64,000 nucleotides of DNA from Phragmites australis (taxonomy: Eukaryota > Streptophyta > Magnoliopsida > Poales > Poaceae), in NCBI RefSeq assembly GCF_958298935.1, contig NC_084932.1, positions 13,743,501 through 13,807,500 of the forward strand, read 5' to 3'. This document shows positions 58,647 to 64,000 of the stretch, one piece after another (the stretch's first letter is position 1; each line of letters opens with the position of its first letter). The notes beneath the pieces were generated by a model. It was not told where the DNA came from. It saw nothing but the letters and a program-made list of their open reading frames with translations, and did not search any database. The position numbers and the translations under genes are program-made.

Positions 58647-61600
58647 TGTCACACCCGGTTTTAACGGCCAAAACCAGATGCGGCTTATGTGTGCCCAGGA
58701 TGTTCAACACACATAAGGACGTCACAGGTGAAATAACAAAAGCAATACTTTTATTAAATAAACGTTAAACTCTTACAGCAATTGACATATATTGTCTTCT
58801 ATGAAGATATCTGCAGCGGAACAGAAGCACTGGTGCCCAACAACACCGCAGGCAACTGACCAGGAGACACGCGCCTAGAACGTCACAACCTCGTCTTGAT
58901 AGTCTTCAACATCTTCACTCACTGAGCAGCAGCATACATATCGCATGGTATAGGGAAAATAGCAAGTGTGAGTACATAGAGTACTCAGCAAGTGGGGGGA
59001 AAGTAATGATATGCAGGCTTATATCAAGGATAGGCTAACAAATGGTATTTTTGCGTAAATGCGAGTAATGAAAACATTTTTGGACTCAAAAGCATTAAGC
59101 AATTATTAAGTGAATGTAACCCAAACAGTTCAGCATCCAGCATACAAGGCTCCCCACCTTGCACACCATAACCTTCTAGTACTCCCTGTACTATAACCAA
59201 AACCATCTAGTACTCCCTGTACCAGAACCATAATCACAACCAAACTCATAACCACAACCCAACTAATCATGTGAGGATCCAAGTCTCTCATATCCGTGAG
59301 CACGGCTGTTATAACAGTTTTACACTCTGCAGAGGTTGTCCAACTTTACCCACGAGTCAGTGAATTCCATGTTGCCGTGTTCGCGAAACACTTAACACAC
59401 GCCAGTGGTGTGCCGCCAAGAATCACCGTATGACACTTTCCACTAACCAGAGACTAATCCAGTGCATGTCTGCCCACTAGGTTTCACCGCCAGGCTTTAC
59501 GCAAGCAACAGCTCCTACCCAGAAGCCCCCTTTTGTGCTGACCCAACGCACACTGGACAGACTCTAATCAGTATGTCACACTTTACCCATATCAGCCTCG
59601 TGGTTGGTACGTTACTTCTTGGGTTGTCGCTCCACGAACCGGTCCTTACTTAGGTTACTTGAGCAAACACTAAACCAACATCATAACCATGACAACCATC
59701 AAAACTAATTTGCTCAAGGCCTAAGGTTCCATGTTGCTAGACCATTAACACATTAACGACCATTGTTGTATATGTTCATTAGTCAAGATTATGACACTTC
59801 TTAACATCCCAAAAGCATGGCTAAGCAATCTACCCACAAAGACACCTAACCATAAACCATCTAGGTTCCAAGGGATGATAAGTGAAAATCTAGGGAAAAC
59901 CCTAACATAGGTGACTACCCATCATATTGACAGACATTGCATGCAATTTTGTAAAATTAAAACATTTAAAACATAGGTTCAATATGATCAAGGACACTTG
60001 CCTTTTTCCCAATGCTGCTCAGTGTTATCAAAATCTTGGTCTTGAAGTCCCTCGAACTGCTCCAGAACGTTATCGACTAATCGCGAGAACTACCGACAAA
60101 CAACACAAAGCAAACACTAAGAACAACATACCAAATATCATCAAAATACTTTAAAAAACACTATGGTTGGATATGGATGATTTCAGGAACATTTAGACAC
60201 AAGAATCATCTAAATTGGAGTTAAGATGAAAAGAGAACAGCTTTCGGGAGATGGATTAGACTGAAAAGAAAGACTAATTTACTGGAGTTATCTTTCTATG
60301 GGAAAAGAGTTTATTATGCAATCATTGCGCTAGGCTTGACAACGTTATTGCACAAGATTCAAGAAGTTTATGGTAGACTAGACTTCACTGACTAGGCTAA
60401 GGAGAATGATGTGGCGCTAACTTGGCATGCTATGCAAGTACCATCTTGGGTTAAAGAAGGGATACGCTGAGATCCAGTATCGACCACCTATGATGGATCA
60501 AAAAGGCTGAAGGTTGAGCTTCTAAGTTAAGGATACTACTGGTGACTCTATGTAGCGATGGTGATTCGGGTTTCGTCGAAGATGGCGATCGGGCATGTGG
60601 CCACAAACATCGATGTCGGCTTTAGTGGTGTTTCAGTGAAACGAGGGGAGCATGGCGTAGAACGCGGAAAGACTAACTCAGTGGTATGGTTGGTTTTGGA
60701 AGGGGTCGTACGAGGTAGCGGCAAAACAGCGATGACTGCTTCTAGGTTTGGTGGTGACCGCGAACAGATGTAGGAACGAAGACACTCGCGTTCCAGGAGA
60801 TTGGCTATGAATTTTGAGGAACCGTTTGAACAAGGATGTTCATATAACCCGGGAACACAATGCTATGGCATGGGTTTTGGTAGATCATCCACTAAGAGCA
60901 AGAACGATCAGCATAGATGAAACAGGTGATGGCTGCGACATGCTGTGGTTGGCAATGGCGTCCTGGTCGTGTCGCTGCACAAACGGGGATGGGCTCCTAG
61001 GGTAACGTAGAAGACTCCATGGGACACGCCGTGACGCGGTTGGTGCATCCATACGGCTTTCGGATTGACGGGAAACGCGAATGCAAATCCGGTGTGCGTG
61101 CTGAACACGTGCAGAAACCGGACAGCGGGTATGTCAACCTTGATTGCGGTAGTTTGGCTAATCTACTGGCCAAACCGGTTGGTGAGGACGTGGGAAACAT
61201 CATGGGACATGCACCGGTGAAAGGGCTTGGTGATTTGACCTCTGATCGGTCGGGAACATCGATACCAATCAGCTACAGCGCGGCTGTTTTGCGGCTGTCC
61301 GCAACGGTGACGACCATGACGGCATAGATCGGGCTTTGATCGGGGCTAGGGCTTGTCTAGGGACTTAGTATGATGCTAAAACAGTAGTAAGGGAGGAGAA
61401 GAAGAGGTCCTCACGTTGCTTTGGTAGTCGAGGAAGAAGGATTCGCGGAGAAGATGACGTAGCGCATCACGGGCGGCGGCGGCGGCGACTCCGGCGAACG
61501 GCGGCGCTCCGGCGACTCACGAACAGAGCACCAGCGACTTCTAGGGCTTGGGGACGTGAAATAGAGGTAGGAGAGGGCATGCAACTCATATATATAGGGC

Positions 61601-62682
61601 TAAGGACGGCTGGTTGAGGTAGAGTCCAAACCGAACACGATTCGGATTCGAGTCCGAGTCAGTTACGATTTCCTTTTTCGCAGCTCTGTATTGCGAGGAT
61701 GATATCTCCATCGTCCGGACTCCAAATTGGACGTTTCTTGATTCTAAATTGTAGTACTCGAAAAGATCTACAACTTTTGTAGTCATTGGAACTTCTGAAA
61801 ACGTCATCTTGATTTCCAAAAATGCGCCACAGGATAAAATGTCTCAACTCGGACTTCTCTGCGCAGCACTGATTTCGGGGCCCATAACTCCCAGCTCTAT
61901 TATCCAAAAGGTGACTTCCATAGGTTCAACTCGAAGCTCTCGACGAGACCTACAACTTTGGTATTGTCAAGATTTGCATTTGAGGCCGTTTTGAACTCCG
62001 AAACGTCATGAGAAGATGAGGCTGTCCAGGACTCCGCGAAAATTTACAGATTTCGTGGATCCTTTGTTGGGCCATCTAGAAGACTTGGCTAAGGGTTTGG
62101 ACTTGATTAAGATTGAGCCCAAAGACACTTTAGGTATATCTAGGGTTTAGAAAAGAAACTTTTGCCGAGAAATTTGAATAGGATTTGAATTTGAATTGAG
62201 TTTGGAGTGAATTTGAGAGAAACGAAAAATGAGGTTGATCAAGAATAAGAGTAGGTAAGGAATTTGAATTTTAGATTTGGGTAGAATTTGAGAAAGAGAA
62301 AAGATTGGATTTAAACAAGGATTTGAATAAGATTTGAATTTAACTAGAGAAGGATTAGGTATGATCAAGGATTGAATAGATGTTGAATTCAAAGATTTTG
62401 AAATCCAACCATTAAGATTCTTAACTTATTCACTACTGAGTTTTGTAAAAACCTTTTCAAAATCTTTTTCACTCAAAACACCAAAGAGAAAGAAAAGAAA
62501 AAGAACTCTAATGCATTTACCTGGCTCCTAGCAAAACTCAGCATGCAATGCACAAGAAAAAAAAAACCTATATTGATTGATTGATTAAGAAAATAGGTTT
62601 TAAACCTATACTACCAGTGAAGCTATTCAATACTCTTGGAAAATTTTAGAAATTTGAGAAATCTGAAAATCAGGGTGTTACA
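58647..62682 (-). repeat. 4.0-kb LTR of Tekay/Del-like element
   Basis: Starts TGTCACACCCGG and ends AGGGTGTTACA, giving the inverted ends TGTnACACCC. At about 4036 bases it is unusually long, as in Tekay/Del. It includes GCGGCGGCGGCGGCGAC near 61476 and several short frames without motifs, which I do not regard as genes. Confidence 0.88.
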
Positions 62683-63278
62683 TGCAGCAGAGTCACGTGA
62701 ACCTCGGGTGGATAGGAACATAGTGCAGCTTTTGATCAGCTCCTTCAATACAGAAAAATATATAGAGTGTGATTGGTTGGGAGCTTAGATAAGTATGGTA
62801 GTATATATTGATGGAGGAGAAATAAGTGGAGTGGAATTATATTTGTTAAAATAAAGAGTATTTGGTTAGTTGTATCTATTTGAGATATTGAGTTGAGTTT
62901 TTATTTGGTTGACCAAATATAAGATCACATAAGTGGTAAAAGTTAATATTTTGATTGGTTGCTCAAATAAAAATGATTTTATGACACTGACACATAGCCT
63001 GCTTACATAAACGAATGTAGAAGTCTACATCTAAACTGAGCTAAACTAAAACATTCCATATAAATACTAAACATGCTTCCTTCTAAAATTATAGATATCT
63101 ACCTGACCAAGTTACTTTCATATATAACAAACAATCACATCCTTATGTAACAACCGAGCAATATGAGTAATAAACAATTGAATGTAAGGGAGAGATAGTG
63201 ACAGCTGTGGGCTGTGGGGGTAGGTACTACTCGTGATCAAGTTTCCAGGAGTATCAGTGTTTTGCATTTTGTAATGCA
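62683..63278. other. Sequence between LTR and second LINE copy
   Basis: AT-rich. Words such as GAGTGTGATTGGTTGGGAGC and TTGATTGGTTGCTCAAAT suggest a decayed MITE at about 62770-62990. Just before the LINE copy, GTAGGTACTACTCGTGATCAAG (63220) resembles the LINE boundary word GAGAGGTACTAGTCATGATC. No OMT exon 2 here. Confidence 0.4.
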
Positions 63279-64000
63279 TAGGTGAGAGGTACTAGTCATG
63301 ATCAAGCTTCTTTCTATGCACTTCAATCCAGGGAATGAAATATAGAATTAGTATATATCCAATTGTAAAGAGATAGATTAGAATAGAGATAGCTATGTGT
63401 TGTCATTACAAGTGGCATTGAACAATGTCTATTTTGTAGAAGCTTATTTGAATGTGGTTGTGGAAACCTTCTGAGCCATGCTAGGGCTGTGAAGTTTCCC
63501 ATTCGAGACAAAAAAAATAATATACATAAAATAATAATAGACAAAGTAAAAAAAACCCCATAAAAGATATCATTGAACTGGGCTAGAAGCTCCTTGAAGA
63601 GGAAATTTGTAGACTGTTGTTCTTGTTACAAACACTTGTTCTTGTTACAAACACTGTTGATACACATCATGTCCACTACTTAAGAAACAAACCGGGAATA
63701 GCGAGACCGACAACTGCTAGATTAGGCCTACGGCTACCAGGTATTTGTAGGATTAATATTTGATCTTATGGGCCACATCCATGGGTGAGGTGCTTGCGTT
63801 TTGGAAGGTTCTTGCGTTTCTCTCCTTCCAAATATTTAGCTAAAAGGGATCATGAGTTTGTTGAATTGGCTTCTTAGCTATTTGTGGATCTTTCTTGTGG
63901 CTGCCCATCACCAGCCAAAAAGGGTGTGAAACTGATCCATCCCTTGGAAGTTATGGAGTTGCAACCAACTTAGGAGGTGAGACCACACCTCTTTCGTGAA
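63279..64000 (-). mobile_element. LINE 3' end, copy 2 (runs off window)
   Basis: About 97% identical to 55937-56660, with about 20 substitutions and a few small gaps by eye. It carries the same zf-RVT tail and 3' untranslated region. One base lost near 63846 changes the frame before the WKERN block. It continues beyond the window end. Confidence 0.75.

Larger units (their letters stand above)
56751..62682 (-). mobile_element. Tekay/Del-like Ty3/gypsy element, internally collapsed, one LTR
   Basis: Minus-oriented. The LTR (62682-58647) is followed by the primer site (58642-58630), gag (58060-57430) and, near 57000-56880, the integrase zinc-finger remnant (VLCDTCRKVRTVHQR, then LQPLKMTGME). 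Protease, RT and RNase H between gag and integrase are absent, and the 3' LTR is absent. The left edge abuts the LINE copy near 56750. Large LTR, TGTCACACCCGG start and tRNA-Met primer suggest Tekay/Del. Confidence 0.75.

Noticed and set aside
61019..61327. 102-codon plus-strand frame in the 4-kb LTR
   Set aside because: It lies wholly inside an LTR on the opposite strand with no recognised domain.
62683..62790. AAESREPRVDRNIVQLLISS-like frame as OMT exon 2
   Set aside because: None of the OMT exon 2 landmarks (catalytic HHW, GGK block, C-terminal VIEV) are present.
1..64000. tRNA, rRNA or CRISPR-like structure
   Set aside because: No cloverleaf with box A/B spacing, no rRNA-like sequence and no regularly spaced repeats with unique spacers; the short tandem repeats seen have no spacers.

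Overview
This window is a repeat-dominated stretch of nuclear DNA from a grass, most likely a panicoid (maize/sorghum/sugarcane/Miscanthus-like). The evidence is the mix of elements: an En/Spm (CACTA) element with tnp2, PF03004-type and Ulp1-type genes, Tat-lineage Ty3/gypsy elements with a second RNase H and antisense ORFs, a Tekay/Del-like 4-kb LTR, copia relics, a MULE and hAT-like MITEs. The only host-type gene recognised is a ZRP4-like plant O-methyltransferase (OMT). No RNA gene, CRISPR array or prokaryotic feature was seen. Nearly every coding region is broken by stops, frameshifts or deletions.

Layout. 1-5.3 kb: unassigned sequence with a (GA)n tract, a possible CACTA-like end and the 3' end of an LTR with a primer-binding site. 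5.3-6.8 kb: a MULE transposase pseudogene (+). About 6.8-40.0 kb: CACTA-derived DNA read on the minus strand. Its right end is GTAGTAGTG at 39964, then tnp2 (38.3-36.5 kb and 15.8-14.4 kb), then a second gene with PF03004-like and Ulp1-like parts (13.8-7.2 kb). The tnp2 gene is split by a 20.6-kb Tat-lineage element (15846-36485, target duplication GAGTG). A 10.3-kb second Tat-lineage element (25456-35757, target duplication GTGAC) sits inside one LTR of the first. The order of events is therefore CACTA, then outer Tat, then inner Tat.

40-50.4 kb: a 5'-truncated OMT fragment, an hAT-like MITE, a decayed copia element and a collapsed gypsy copy. 51.2-54.8 kb: a stepwise array of 0.8-1.1-kb direct repeats, two of them carrying the same piece of copia gag, running up to the TATA box of an OMT whose first exon is open (54900-55697). 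55.7-64 kb: where the OMT intron and second exon should be, there are two 97%-identical copies of a LINE 3' end (55937- and 63279-) flanking a Tekay/Del-like LTR with a collapsed internal region. The OMT second exon is not in the window.

The genes do not form a pathway. The story is one of insertion, nested insertion and deletion around OMT fragments. The most unusual items are an inner Tat element that has lost reverse transcriptase but keeps gag, protease, both RNase H domains, integrase and a spliced-looking antisense gene with its own TATA box, and the transposon-bearing repeat array that has become the OMT upstream region.
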